Assembly: GCF_001742145.1 (NCBI RefSeq)
Contig: NZ_CP015749.1
Span: forward strand, 4,402,001 to 4,466,000
Direction: 5' to 3'
DNA from: Pectobacterium parmentieri
GTDB lineage: Bacteria > Pseudomonadota > Gammaproteobacteria > Enterobacterales > Enterobacteriaceae
Length of the DNA stretch: 64,000 nt
The notes beneath the pieces are model-generated. The model was not told where the DNA came from, searched no databases, and worked only from the letters and a program-made list of their open reading frames with translations. Both the position numbers and the translations under genes were made by a program. Below, one piece after another: positions 16,160 to 25,885 of this stretch; positions within the stretch are counted from its first letter, which is position 1, and each line of letters begins with the position of its first letter.

Positions 16160-19039
16160 TTACGATGTGATGCGCTTAGCTGGCTTTGCCGGAACCGTGC
16201 TTTTGCCGTTAACCCGACTTACAGCAGGTGACGCCTTATCGGCTGCGGCTTGGCGTGGTTTTGCTGACCCAGACTTGGCCCCGACTTGGGGCAGACTTGA
16301 CCCCGACTTGCCATTGCCAGACCCCGACTTGCGCAAGTCGTACCCGTCTTTTTCACTGACTTCCGGCTCGATTAACCCGCACAGGTGCGCCCCTTCCGGC
16401 ACTGTGCCATCCCACAGCAGTTCGTACTGCAACAAGTGTCCCCGGCTCCCGCCATGAACCAGCAGGTATTCCATTTCAGCCAGTCGCAGGCAGTGCAGCT
16501 TAAGCTGACTGTCACTCCACTGCGTCGCGTTGCGGATATCCCGGCGGGTAAAGCGCACCTCGCCCGGTTTTTTGTTCTGCGCATGTGCTAACTGATTCAC
16601 CATGCCCTGTATCAGTAGCAACAGCTTGCGTGTCTGTGGCGGCATTTCGTCCAGCGTCCGGCCTAATATCTCGTGCGCTAACCGATTCGCCAGCACGATG
16701 TCCGAACGCTCGACTTCGATATACTCGATAACCTGCCCACGGTGCGAGACGGTTTTAACCTCCCGCTGGTACTGGTGCAGCAGGGCGATGCTCTGTATCA
16801 GGGTGAGGTACTTCATATGGTCGCGGCGCGTGCGGGTTTTGTCGCTCAGGAACGTGAGCTGACTGGCGAACGGGTTCACCACTTTTAACGGCTTGAGTAA
16901 CCGTTGCGCGTTCTGGTGCAGTTCGGTCAGATAGCCTTTCTCGTTTTCCATCAGCAAGCCTTCCAGCGTCTGCTTGTGCCGCTGCAAGGCGTGGATGGCT
17001 TCGGTCTGTTCGCGGGATTCGTTGACGGTGAGAACCAGACAGCGATTCAGCAGTTCTTCATCCACGTCGATTGCTGTGGTGGTTAACATCAACATCACCG
17101 GGCCTTTCACCGTGTACTGTTTGGTGACAAGGTTTCCTGTGGCATCATCTTTACCCGTACTGGCTATCGTTAGTTCTCCGTCACTCTGCAACAGCTTCAG
17201 CGCATACGCCGCCTGCCTGACGCCTTCTTCTTCCGCTATCGCCAGTATCTTGTGTTGCAGGTTGGTTTCGCCCAGATAGAACAGGCTTTGTCCCGTCATC
17301 GCGCTGTACTGCAAGCGCTCTTCCGGCGGTATCAGGTTCAGCACCGCATCCATTAAGCTCGATTTACCCGCCGCACTCGACGACTGGATAAGCACGGCCA
17401 GCGGCTTATCTAACTTACGGGAGACAGCGGCCAGATAACCCGCCACTAAGTTAGTGGACTCACCGACCACGCCACAGGCCGCAAGATCATCCGTCAGCCT
17501 GCCGATGAGGTTCGGGTCACGCAGCAACGCCAGCGCCTCCACTTTGGCGGCATCATCCAGTGCCGGCACGACCTCATCACCCGCTTCCGGCTGGCTCAGG
17601 TGCGCTTCCAGTGCCAGCAGTACACGGCCTAAGCGCTGTTTGATGTCGCTTTCTGCCAGCCCTAACTCACTGGCCGCTAACCGCGCATACCCCGCCCGGC
17701 TCCGCGCACTCATCATGTCCACGCTGTCCGCGAACACCACGCCGCTGGCCGTGTCGATAACCTGCGCGTTCACCTTCATTACACCGCTACCGACTTTCAC
17801 CGACGCCATGCCCCGGATGCGCCACTGTTGGCCGGACAGGGCTATCTCAACTTCACCGTTTGGCAGGCCTTCAACCACAACCCCGGCTGCTAAAGAGGAG
17901 ACAGGGTGAGACGGTTTTTCAGGCTGTGGCACGGATTCAGGTTCAGCACTCACCGCTTCCCCCATTGGCAACGCGCCGTCAACCAGTAACCCGAACGCCG
18001 TTTCCGGCTCCGCCACCTGACACAGGTAGCCGTTTGCATCCATGCCGGACGGGAACACCACGCGGAACGGCGTGATGCCCTCAGCGGCTAAGGACTCAGC
18101 CAGTGTTACCGCCGCCGTATTGCCTGCCTCATCGTTATCGAACGCGATAAGTACCTGTTTCACGCCGTGGCGGATAAACGACTCGCGCATTTCCTCTATG
18201 AACCCGTTCACCCCATACGCTGCCGTCACGTTGCGGCAACCTGTCACCCAGAACGACATCGCATCGATAAGTGATTCGCATAAGATGACCGACTTACTCG
18301 CGACTAACGCCTGCTCGTTCCACACCCCGCCGTGCGGCCCCGGCAGGTACAGATGTTTTGGTGTTCCGGCCCGCAGCTTGTCACACAGTTTACGTCCGTA
18401 CAGCTCCCGCACCTGACCGTGACTGTCGATAACCGGAACCACTAACGACCCCGCCAGATGTTCATGGCCGCTGTCGCGCATTACCCCGATGGCCTGCAAC
18501 TGCGCCCGGATGGCTGCGCCGTCTTTCAGCTTCTTCGACGGCAGACGATAGCCCAGCGTCCGGTTGGCGAACCCTAAGCGGAACTGCGCCACTAACTCAG
18601 GATGGTTGAGGCGACGCTTTTCCAGATACGCGATGGCCTCCGGCGCATTGAGCAGGGTGTGATGATAGAACTCGGTGACACGATGCAGTAACGCCTGCCG
18701 CTCTTGTTCATTCGCGATATCGGCAACAGGCGGTAACGCGGCTGTGACTGGCACTTCCCCTGACTCACGCCGCAGTTTATCGACCGCATGCGGCAGACTT
18801 AACCCTTCTGTCTTCATCACCCAGTCCAGCACCGAGCCGCCTGCATCGCAGCCGAAGCAGTGATAGAGGTTCTTGTCCGGCGAGATAACCATTGAAGGGG
18901 TTTTCTCCTGATGGAACGGACACAGCACCACGAAGTCCTTGCCGCGCTTCACCACCTTTCTTCCCTGACCACGCACCACCTCAACCAGTGACACGGCGGC
19001 TTTCAGGTGCTGCAACTCGGATTCGGGGATGCGTGCCAT
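16160..19039 (-). CDS. CHC2 zinc-finger/Toprim primase fused to ATPase, second copy
   Basis: 959 residues; CHC2 finger (CPFH, CFGC), Toprim (ILCESLIDA, IAFDNDEAG) and Walker-A-like QSSSAAGKSS as in the first copy. Compared with it there is a small insertion (TGCRNVTA before AYGVNG) and a different C-terminal end from about residue 830 (GEVRFTRRDIRNATQWSDSQ, tail rich in Gly/Ser/Lys). The region just before is a winged-helix-like segment, so the two proteins may bind different origin sequences. It is divergent from the HTH regulator at 19153. Confidence 0.85.
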   Translation of the reverse strand: MARIPESELQHLKAAVSLVEVVRGQGRKVVKRGKDFVVLCPFHQEKTPSMVISPDKNLYHCFGCDAGGSVLDWVMKTEGLSLPHAVDKLRRESGEVPVTAALPPVADIANEQERQALLHRVTEFYHHTLLNAPEAIAYLEKRRLNHPELVAQFRLGFANRTLGYRLPSKKLKDGAAIRAQLQAIGVMRDSGHEHLAGSLVVPVIDSHGQVRELYGRKLCDKLRAGTPKHLYLPGPHGGVWNEQALVASKSVILCESLIDAMSFWVTGCRNVTAAYGVNGFIEEMRESFIRHGVKQVLIAFDNDEAGNTAAVTLAESLAAEGITPFRVVFPSGMDANGYLCQVAEPETAFGLLVDGALPMGEAVSAEPESVPQPEKPSHPVSSLAAGVVVEGLPNGEVEIALSGQQWRIRGMASVKVGSGVMKVNAQVIDTASGVVFADSVDMMSARSRAGYARLAASELGLAESDIKQRLGRVLLALEAHLSQPEAGDEVVPALDDAAKVEALALLRDPNLIGRLTDDLAACGVVGESTNLVAGYLAAVSRKLDKPLAVLIQSSSAAGKSSLMDAVLNLIPPEERLQYSAMTGQSLFYLGETNLQHKILAIAEEEGVRQAAYALKLLQSDGELTIASTGKDDATGNLVTKQYTVKGPVMLMLTTTAIDVDEELLNRCLVLTVNESREQTEAIHALQRHKQTLEGLLMENEKGYLTELHQNAQRLLKPLKVVNPFASQLTFLSDKTRTRRDHMKYLTLIQSIALLHQYQREVKTVSHRGQVIEYIEVERSDIVLANRLAHEILGRTLDEMPPQTRKLLLLIQGMVNQLAHAQNKKPGEVRFTRRDIRNATQWSDSQLKLHCLRLAEMEYLLVHGGSRGHLLQYELLWDGTVPEGAHLCGLIEPEVSEKDGYDLRKSGSGNGKSGSSLPQVGAKSGSAKPRQAAADKASPAVSRVNGKSTVPAKPAKRITS

Positions 19040-19100
19040 AAACGGATTTCCTCTAAAAACCTGTCAATAGGGTTTGGCTAAAAATAACTCGACGCCAATA

Positions 19101-19136
19101 TACCACATAATGTAGTATATACAACATATCGTGGTA
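19101..19136. promoter_or_regulatory. Inverted-repeat operator between primase and HTH genes, copy 2
   Basis: The same arms TACCACATAATGT and ACATATCGTGGTA as at 12363, with identical spacing. Confidence 0.6.
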
Positions 19137-19152
19137 AAACGTGAGGTAAGTT

Positions 19153-19554
19153 ATGGCTGTCTTATTACATTCAACATCGGTAACAGCTATGGCTATCAGT
19201 AACGAAGAGCGCGATTTCTTCATGGCACTGGGTGAACGCATCACCACCCTGCGTAAAGAGCGGGGTATCACACAGGCTGAACTGGCGGAGAAGCTCGGCG
19301 TTTCCCAGCAGACGGTTCAGGCATGGGAAGCCGGGCGCAGAAGGATTAAGGTTTCATCACTCCCTTCTGTAGCACAGATTTTTTCAGTTTCGCTTGAAGA
19401 GGTATTCGGGGAAGCCCCGGAGCCAGCGAGACGCAAGCGCGGCCCGGCCCCGAAGTGGCTGCAACAGATGGAAGAGATAGACAGTTTGCCGAAGGCAAAA
19501 CAGAAGATGATTTCGGAGATGTTAAGCGCTCTGATTGCTCAGGCGCGTAACTGA
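19153..19554 (+). CDS. XRE-family HTH transcriptional regulator, second copy
   Basis: 133 residues, nearly identical to the protein at 12415; the HTH (QAELAEKLGVSQQTVQAWEA) is intact. It has the same ribosome site and operator. Because both regulators and both operators are the same, the two cassettes are expected to be co-repressed and to cross-regulate. Confidence 0.85.
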   Translation: MAVLLHSTSVTAMAISNEERDFFMALGERITTLRKERGITQAELAEKLGVSQQTVQAWEAGRRRIKVSSLPSVAQIFSVSLEEVFGEAPEPARRKRGPAPKWLQQMEEIDSLPKAKQKMISEMLSALIAQARN

Positions 19555-19632
19555 AGGATAACTAGCGCGGCGAAGATGAGTTCGCACCTCACCCACGCCG
19601 CTCACCACAAGCAACTAAACGAGGTAGTTACT

Positions 19633-19857
19633 ATGGCTAAGGCACATTCTAAGTCAGGCGTCACCGTTAATAAAGCAACCAAAACAGAGCGTTACTATAC
19701 CGTGGGATACGCCCCGCATAATGGCAAGTCCAACCCACCCTCTGCCATCAACCTTAAAGGCCGCTGGCTGGAAGAGTCGGGCTTTATCACCGGGATGCCG
19801 GTGACCGTCACGGTGGAGCGGGGCAGGATTATTATTGAGACGCAGATTAATTTATAA
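19633..19857 (+). CDS. symE: SymE-family type I toxin (copy F, intact)
   Basis: 74 residues, identical to the copy at 12895 as far as I can read. The start is ATG 19633 after acgaggt; the longer frame from 19576 has no ribosome site. Stop TAA at 19855. It converges on the immunity gene of the intact rhs across the shared terminator, so its transcript could read into the rhs immunity gene antisense if termination fails. Confidence 0.8.
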   Translation: MAKAHSKSGVTVNKATKTERYYTVGYAPHNGKSNPPSAINLKGRWLEESGFITGMPVTVTVERGRIIIETQINL

Positions 19858-19878
19858 AAAATAACCTGACCATAAAAT

Positions 19879-19917
19879 AAAAGCCGGAAGGATCGTGTGA
19901 TCGCTTCCGGCTTTTTA
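19879..19917. terminator. Bidirectional terminator between symE copy F and rhs immunity gene
   Basis: An A-run, the stem agccggaaggatcg / cgatcgcttccggct-type, then ttttt: the cleanest of the six copies. Confidence 0.8.
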
Positions 19918-19926
19918 TAAAAAAAT

Positions 19927-20586
19927 CTAACTTAATTTCAATCTAAACAAAACGTTATCTGGTTCAGTATGTAACTTTGTTGTTACTATAACTTCATCAT
20001 CATCCATAAGAATATCTTTAAATTTATAATGATATGCTAACTCATCAGGTGGAGTGACTAATATAACCTCATTAAAAACAACATCACCTGCACGCATAAC
20101 TTTTAATGAAAGCTGAAAATCATTAATCGAATGATTACAAATAAGAGAACATACTAAATTCTGTTTTTTAAAAACCTTCTTTTTATGAACCCATTCATTT
20201 ATGAACCCAGAACACTCAAAATCACTGATTGCATTAACTATAACATCTTTAGGCAAAGAGTATTTATCGTCAACCTTATCTAAACCATCCATGATAAGTT
20301 TTGAAAAGTATTTATTCAATTTCTCTTTTGTCGTATTCAGATATTCATCCTCATCAATAAATATCTCAACACCAAGAACATTGCTTGAGTTAACGTATGC
20401 TTCACCGCTTGGCTCTTTTCTACCAACAAAGCATACTCGATTAAACCCAGCGGTCTCACATCTAGCTTCCTTTACCTTCCGGCCAAGATAATTGCATAAC
20501 GACCTAGTTAATTCTTTGAACGGATATGTTATTTCTTCGCCGTAATCTAGAAGCTCTGGATAGAGATATATATCTTTTAATATCAT
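19927..20586 (-). CDS. Putative immunity protein of the intact Rhs toxin
   Basis: A 219-residue protein ([38 protein letters not shown]; a C-terminal beta-rich half). No named family is recognised. Its ATG overlaps the rhs stop (ATGA), the strongest sign of a cognate immunity gene. AT-rich compared with the Rhs core. No signal peptide, consistent with neutralising a cytoplasmic nuclease. Confidence 0.7.
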   Translation of the reverse strand: MILKDIYLYPELLDYGEEITYPFKELTRSLCNYLGRKVKEARCETAGFNRVCFVGRKEPSGEAYVNSSNVLGVEIFIDEDEYLNTTKEKLNKYFSKLIMDGLDKVDDKYSLPKDVIVNAISDFECSGFINEWVHKKKVFKKQNLVCSLICNHSINDFQLSLKVMRAGDVVFNEVILVTPPDELAYHYKFKDILMDDDEVIVTTKLHTEPDNVLFRLKLS

Positions 20587-23500
20587 GGTGTCTTATGCCT
20601 TATAGGATCTAAAGTCTGTCTATGTTTATCAGCATTTTTAAGTTCCCATTCTAAGATTCTTTTCCTAGCTCCGGGACCCGCAGGCTCTTGGTGAACAACT
20701 CTGGCACTATATTTCTCTTTGCCTAATTCATTTCTGCCTACCTCTTTATTCCATTTACGGACTTGGGTATTTGCACGAGGAGAACTTAATTCACCATTTG
20801 GCCCGACTTTCAGTTTAGATTGGCTCACACCAGTTTTAACCACATTTCCCGTATCGTTATCGATAATCTCATAACCATGTTGGGCTTTCTGAGAGTTCTT
20901 GGAGTTACCGTGTGGCCCTTTCTTATCCAACCCGAACGGATCGACCCACTCCAGCGGATTGTGAACATACGCTTGAGGTCTAATGCCACCAAGTAAACCT
21001 ATCGGGTCCGGCGATAAATACTGCCCGCTCTCTGCATCATAGTAACGATGCCGGTTGTAGTAAAGCCGCGTTTCTGCATCGTACAACTGTCCCTGATAGC
21101 GCAGTTCACAGTACACTTCTTCGTTGGCCGCATCCCCCAGATAACGTCGGAGGGGGATAGGGCGTCTTTCTTCACGGTGTGCGCCCCACAGACCCTGTTC
21201 GCCGCGCCAGTGAACGTCGCCTTCCTCGCTGCACAGCTCTCTGGCGGTGCCTGCCAGGTCGGTGACGATGTAGTGCAACTGCGTGTCGCCGCCTTGTGCC
21301 TCGACCTGTGCCAGTGGCCGGAAGCTGCCCGGCTCGTACACCCACTGTACCTCCCGTGCCGCTGACCCGTCCGCCCGGTACTGCTGCTGGCCGATAAGCT
21401 GGTCACCGTCCCAGCGGTATGCCACCCGCGCTACCGCCTGCGTCGACGGCACTTGTCCCTCACGCACCTTGTTGATCCTGCGACCAAATACATCATAACG
21501 ATAGCGCCACCGTGCGCCGTCCGGCAGGCTCACCCGCACCAGCCGGTCCTGCACGTCCCAGTCAAAGTGGGTTTCCTTCGGCCTGAACCCCGGACGCGTT
21601 TCCCGTTTTACTGCCAGACGCCCGCAGTCGTCATACTGGTACTGCGTATGGCCCCGTTCGACTACCCGGCCCGCGGCATCATACCGTGCCGATGCTTGCA
21701 CTACCGCATCCTGCACTTTTAGTGTCTGAGCCAGACCCGGCGCTATCTGTGACACCTCGCACAGGTTCTGTTCGCTGTCGTAGCCAAACAGGCGAGCCTG
21801 ACGGCGGCGTCCCTCGTCACGGCGCTCCGCCGTGACCTGACCGGCCCCGTTCAATCGGAAGGCCTGTTCACCCCAGTGGCTGTCGCTGATACCGGTCAGA
21901 CGGTCCAGCACATCATACTGGTAGCGGCGCTCCAGCACGTCATTGACGCGGCCATCGGCCCCTTCCAGCGCCTGACGCTGTAGCAGCCCGGTCGGACTCC
22001 ATTCATGGCGTAATGAAAACCCGCAGCCGTTGCTGCGCCGCTGCTCTTCGCCTGCCGCGGTATGGCTGAACTGCAATGGCTGGTGTGAACCGATACCCAA
22101 TGATGACAGGCGTCCCGACTGCCAGGCCAGTTGCAGCGGCGCCAGAATACCGTCGACCAGGGCACGCTGACCGCCGGCGTCGTAAGTGCTCTGTATCGCC
22201 TCGCCGTTGACCGTTTCCGAGGTGACCTGACCGGCCCGGTTATAGGTGTATTCTACGACGGCATCGGGGCTGGCGGCTTTGGTGAGCCGTCCCGCGACGT
22301 CATAGTCCAGTTCGGTGATGCTGTCCGTTTCCCCGTCGGCCCGACGAGCGGTGATACGCGTGATGCGACCAGCCACATCATGTTCGTAATGCAGCGTGCT
22401 GCCATCCGGTGCGGTACGCAGCACCAGACGGTCGGCCACATCGTAGTGATAGCGGTACACCCGACCGTCGTAATGCCGCTCTTCACTCAGTCGTCCGCCG
22501 TGGTCAAAGCTGTACGTCCAGTCCCGTCCCTGGCTGTTTGTTACGCCAGCGAACTCGGCTTCCGCATTGTAGTGGTAGTGTACCGTGGCCCCCAGCGGGT
22601 CGGTTGCTTCCAGCAGGTTATCGAACGCGCCGTAGCGGAACTGGTAGCGCTGCCCCAGTGCATCCGTTACCGCCGTCAGGTTACCTTCCACATCGTAACC
22701 AAACCGTGTCTCGCTGCCGTCTTCATACACTACTTTCGACGGTGACTCGCGTACGCCATCATACTCCCAGCGGCGAACCTGCACGCCCGCTTCATGCCCA
22801 ATGTGCCGCTCTGTCAGGCGATCAAGGTCGTCGTACCGGAACATCACGGGTGGTGCATTATCTCGCTCAAGGCTACTCAGCAGGCCACGGCGGTTGTAGT
22901 GATAACGCTGCAACAGGCCGTCCGGAGCTATCACGATCGACAGTTGTCCCGTATCAGCATAACGGTACAGCCATTCACGCCCTTCCGGGTCGTTCACCTC
23001 GATAACCTGCCCGGCCTCGTTACGGTGGTAGCGCCATTCGCTGCCCAGTGGGTCGGCATAGGCGAGCAGTTGCCCGTTGCCGTCATACGTGTATCGATGT
23101 GTGGCTCCATCCGGCAGGGCCACCTCGGTCATCAGCCCCCAGTCATTGCGCTGGTATACCGTGCGGCCACCCAACGGGTCAGTCTCCGCCATCAGTTGGT
23201 TGTTGACCCACTCAAACCGGGTCTCGCCCCCGTCAGGCGTGCGTTTGAGCAGGATATTGTTGCGTTCGTCGCGCACATAGCTGAATACCCCGCCAAACCC
23301 GCTGTGGTAGTGGCTCGTCAGGGTATCGTCGTCATATTCAAAGTGACCCGGCCAGTAGCCTTCCGAGGTTCTGTCCCGGATTGCGCGGCCTTTTTTATCG
23401 TAATCGTGCTCAACCCAGGTCGAACCTAAATCCGACCAGCGCAACAGCCAGCCTTCCGGCGAATAGCGATAATCGAAGTTACGGCCCTCATCTGCACGCA

Positions 23501-25865
23501 CGCTCAGTAGATGCCCGTGGTCATCATAGGTATAGTTGGCCAGCGTTTTTAATGGCTGACGCTGCGACGTACACAGCGTGAGTGCCGTAATTCTTCGGTG
23601 TTCTGTGGTGACATGAATCAAACGCCCGTCCGACAGCGTAACCCAGCGCAACTCGCCCAGCACCCATTCGAAAGCCACCCGATTGCCCGCCGCATCGTCG
23701 ATAGATGTCAAACACAGTTGGAGGCCGAGTGCATATTCAAATCGATAGCGCAGGCCACCGACATGGTGTAGCACTAGTTCACCCTGCTGGCGGGTCAGTC
23801 GCCATTGCGGGCTTGACGGCGAACGGCTGAACTCTCCTTCATTGGGCAGGACAAAGAAGGCCTGATTGAACTCACCATCCGTTAGCGTAGCTACCCCATC
23901 GTCAAGCGTTAGGCTGATATCCCAATTGGTGCGCCACAGTGTCCCCAGTAAACCGGGGTGACGTTTTCCCGTAGAACGGTAATAACGTTGCAGTGACAGG
24001 GGGAGGGGACTACTTACCTGAATGTCAGTGCGCTGTTCCACCACGGCACCGGTAGCCATATCAACCGGATCGCCGTTTTTCTCACCTTTTTCCGGGTCAG
24101 TATTTGTTTTCTTATCCTGTGTGTTTGCTTTTTCCTGAGCGGCTGCATCACCCGGTTTAGGTTCAGATGTGGCAACCGCCGTTACGTCATGTGCGCCTTT
24201 AGGGGATTGAACCGTTTCTTTATCCTTGTCTTTGTCTTTGTCTTTGTCTTTGTCTTTGTCTTTGTCTTTGTCCTTGTCCTTTGGCGTGTGATTATTGTTT
24301 TGATTATGTTCACTACTATTGTCATTTTGGGGCGGGTTGGGTGTAGGTGTAGGTGTAGGTGTAGGTGTAGGTGTAGGTGTAGCGTTTGGCTGCGTTTCCG
24401 ATGCGGGAGAATGAGGTTGCCCAGTTGGTGTATGGGAAGTCTGAGAAGTATGGGGCGATCCCGCCGCATTTCTTTCCCCTCTAGGGGCAATGCCAGCTCT
24501 ATTCTTGTTCCCTTTCCCCCCAAAAAGGATCACTGACGCTAGCATTCCCGCTTCAGCAACCCCCAAGCCACCCGGTTCTGCTGCCCGTTGATTAAACTCG
24601 TCGATCTCTTCCTCGGTACGATAATCACCAGAGTCACCCTTTTGCACCGTCATCGCCGATAGCTCACAGCTCCCTTTAGGGCGTGCGCTTCCAATAACCT
24701 GCGTCATGATTTGGGGGATAAACTCAGCGAATTCGGCTTCGATTAAGAGCGTCACGCTGGTAAACAACGTAATTAACTTATCGAGGACATCCACCATCGC
24801 TTGGAAACTGTCCGCCATCAACGTGACTACCCAGCTTCGCTCTCCAGAAGCACCTTTCACCAGCAGGTCTAGCGCTTCTTTCATGGTTTCCAGCAGCGCT
24901 TTCCCCTTATCGGCATACATTCTGATATCGGAGCGTATGCCAGTCAGCCAAGTGACCACATCACCGTTACCCAAGCCCCGAATAATCTGAGTAGCTTCCT
25001 CAATATTCTGTTGCTTGCTGCCTTTACCACTTCTTAGTTTCCGCAGGGCTTTGGTAATTGCATTCCCACTGATTTTCAGCGCGTCCCCAACCCCGGGAAC
25101 AAAACCGATAACACACAGCACCCCGTCAATCTGGTGCATGGTATCGTCCAATAATTCAGGGGTTTTATAGCTATACCAGCACCACTCCCCGAGGAAATAC
25201 ACATCCATCGCCTGACCAACTACGGGAATGCAGCCCAGAATGACCTCACAGAACAGCAGAACTGCGTTATCAATAGTGGACGCCTTGCTTGCCACCTCCG
25301 CCGACAGTCGGTGTTGAACCCGACGGATTTCCCGTTGGAGCTCGCCATTATCTCGGTGAAGCTGTCTTTCTAATTCCCAGAAACGCCTTAACGCCGGTTT
25401 GTATTGCTCTGGTATATTGTTGTTAGACAGTGGTATTCTCACCGACTGCTGGACGGAACCGTAATCCACAATCCCGTTATTTCTCAATATGATAAATAGG
25501 GAAAAGTACTCTCCGGCGAAGCGTGCATAGTCAGGGTTCGACATCAAGACCGGATTATTCTGCACCGTTTCCTCAGGGTCGAGCGTATCGCTGCCTTCCC
25601 CCAACAGCAGTTCATACGTGAGACACCCCATGTCATGGATGAAAAACATCCCGTTATCGTCGGTTTTGCCTCTTATTTTGTGATTATTGCTATCGGTTAA
25701 CTCAAAAGGAGCATTCGGTATTGGCTCGCCCGAATCGTAATGGTAATGCACCAGTATTTCGCAGCCACAGGTGGTACAACCCCCTGAAATCTTATTATCC
25801 GTGGCAAAGTTACGTTTCGCGGCGTCCCCACTGGTAGCTAACGCGTTGCTTTTATCTTCACTCAT
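20583..25865 (-). CDS. Full-length Rhs T6SS effector with URI/GIY-YIG-like nuclease tip
   Basis: 1760 residues. The N-terminus is a Cys-rich start (Cys30, 33, 35), then an Ig/carboxypeptidase-regulatory-like segment (40-95) and two hydrophobic stretches (200-226, 247-264) typical of the pre-core membrane region. Next come low-complexity linkers of Pro-Thr (about 495-508) and Lys-Asp (530-549), YD/Rhs repeats from about 590, and the core ending in DPIGL near 1619. The tip (from about 1650) has [29 protein letters not shown] and RKRILEWE, which fits the URI (GIY-YIG-like) nuclease toxins; moderate certainty. No PAAR motif is seen. It lies downstream of hcp, vgrG and two DUF4123 adaptors, so it is probably loaded on that VgrG and delivered by the T6SS. 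Confidence 0.9.
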   Translation of the reverse strand: MSEDKSNALATSGDAAKRNFATDNKISGGCTTCGCEILVHYHYDSGEPIPNAPFELTDSNNHKIRGKTDDNGMFFIHDMGCLTYELLLGEGSDTLDPEETVQNNPVLMSNPDYARFAGEYFSLFIILRNNGIVDYGSVQQSVRIPLSNNNIPEQYKPALRRFWELERQLHRDNGELQREIRRVQHRLSAEVASKASTIDNAVLLFCEVILGCIPVVGQAMDVYFLGEWCWYSYKTPELLDDTMHQIDGVLCVIGFVPGVGDALKISGNAITKALRKLRSGKGSKQQNIEEATQIIRGLGNGDVVTWLTGIRSDIRMYADKGKALLETMKEALDLLVKGASGERSWVVTLMADSFQAMVDVLDKLITLFTSVTLLIEAEFAEFIPQIMTQVIGSARPKGSCELSAMTVQKGDSGDYRTEEEIDEFNQRAAEPGGLGVAEAGMLASVILFGGKGNKNRAGIAPRGERNAAGSPHTSQTSHTPTGQPHSPASETQPNATPTPTPTPTPTPTPNPPQNDNSSEHNQNNNHTPKDKDKDKDKDKDKDKDKDKDKETVQSPKGAHDVTAVATSEPKPGDAAAQEKANTQDKKTNTDPEKGEKNGDPVDMATGAVVEQRTDIQVSSPLPLSLQRYYRSTGKRHPGLLGTLWRTNWDISLTLDDGVATLTDGEFNQAFFVLPNEGEFSRSPSSPQWRLTRQQGELVLHHVGGLRYRFEYALGLQLCLTSIDDAAGNRVAFEWVLGELRWVTLSDGRLIHVTTEHRRITALTLCTSQRQPLKTLANYTYDDHGHLLSVRADEGRNFDYRYSPEGWLLRWSDLGSTWVEHDYDKKGRAIRDRTSEGYWPGHFEYDDDTLTSHYHSGFGGVFSYVRDERNNILLKRTPDGGETRFEWVNNQLMAETDPLGGRTVYQRNDWGLMTEVALPDGATHRYTYDGNGQLLAYADPLGSEWRYHRNEAGQVIEVNDPEGREWLYRYADTGQLSIVIAPDGLLQRYHYNRRGLLSSLERDNAPPVMFRYDDLDRLTERHIGHEAGVQVRRWEYDGVRESPSKVVYEDGSETRFGYDVEGNLTAVTDALGQRYQFRYGAFDNLLEATDPLGATVHYHYNAEAEFAGVTNSQGRDWTYSFDHGGRLSEERHYDGRVYRYHYDVADRLVLRTAPDGSTLHYEHDVAGRITRITARRADGETDSITELDYDVAGRLTKAASPDAVVEYTYNRAGQVTSETVNGEAIQSTYDAGGQRALVDGILAPLQLAWQSGRLSSLGIGSHQPLQFSHTAAGEEQRRSNGCGFSLRHEWSPTGLLQRQALEGADGRVNDVLERRYQYDVLDRLTGISDSHWGEQAFRLNGAGQVTAERRDEGRRRQARLFGYDSEQNLCEVSQIAPGLAQTLKVQDAVVQASARYDAAGRVVERGHTQYQYDDCGRLAVKRETRPGFRPKETHFDWDVQDRLVRVSLPDGARWRYRYDVFGRRINKVREGQVPSTQAVARVAYRWDGDQLIGQQQYRADGSAAREVQWVYEPGSFRPLAQVEAQGGDTQLHYIVTDLAGTARELCSEEGDVHWRGEQGLWGAHREERRPIPLRRYLGDAANEEVYCELRYQGQLYDAETRLYYNRHRYYDAESGQYLSPDPIGLLGGIRPQAYVHNPLEWVDPFGLDKKGPHGNSKNSQKAQHGYEIIDNDTGNVVKTGVSQSKLKVGPNGELSSPRANTQVRKWNKEVGRNELGKEKYSARVVHQEPAGPGARKRILEWELKNADKHRQTLDPIRHKTP
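20999..21009. other. Intact-gene counterpart of the recombination core
   Basis: cctatcgggtc, here followed by the normal Rhs core sequence ccggcgataaatac. It is the proposed chromosomal target (or resulting hybrid site) of the cassette integrase. The same 11 bp are in the EndoU (1349), ParB-like (4561) and unknown (5999) fragments. Confidence 0.45.
24219..24275. repeat. Hexanucleotide tandem repeat coding Lys-Asp in rhs
   Basis: Eight to nine nearly perfect units of ctttgt (minus strand acaaag) coding alternating Lys and Asp. A 6-bp unit keeps the frame when copies are gained or lost. Confidence 0.85.
24343..24380. repeat. Hexanucleotide tandem repeat coding Pro-Thr in rhs
   Basis: About six to seven units of gtaggt (minus strand acctac) coding Pro-Thr. 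Like the neighbouring Lys-Asp tract it lies in the linker between the N-terminal region and the Rhs shell. Confidence 0.85.
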
Positions 25866-25885
25866 GAAATGACGTCCTTTTTATT

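Larger units (their letters stand above)
14132..21009. mobile_element. Integrase-primase-symE cassette 2, fused to the intact rhs
   Basis: Same gene order as cassette 1 from the att core to symE, followed by terminator, immunity gene and the URI-type tip. Here the tip is joined in frame to the full Rhs core at cctatcgggtc (20999-21009). It fits the most recent insertion in the array. Much of it is 95-100% alike to cassette 1, but several blocks differ (variable lead, 5' part of the integrase, C-terminal part of the primase). Confidence 0.6.

Noticed and set aside
24219-24380. Short regular repeats considered as a CRISPR array
   Set aside because: Units are 6 bp without spacers and lie inside a coding frame.
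24189-24536. Plus-strand frame of 115 codons and minus-strand frame with Lys-Thr/Leu-His repeats inside rhs
   Set aside because: Both are products of reading the hexanucleotide repeats in other frames; the rhs frame explains the sequence.
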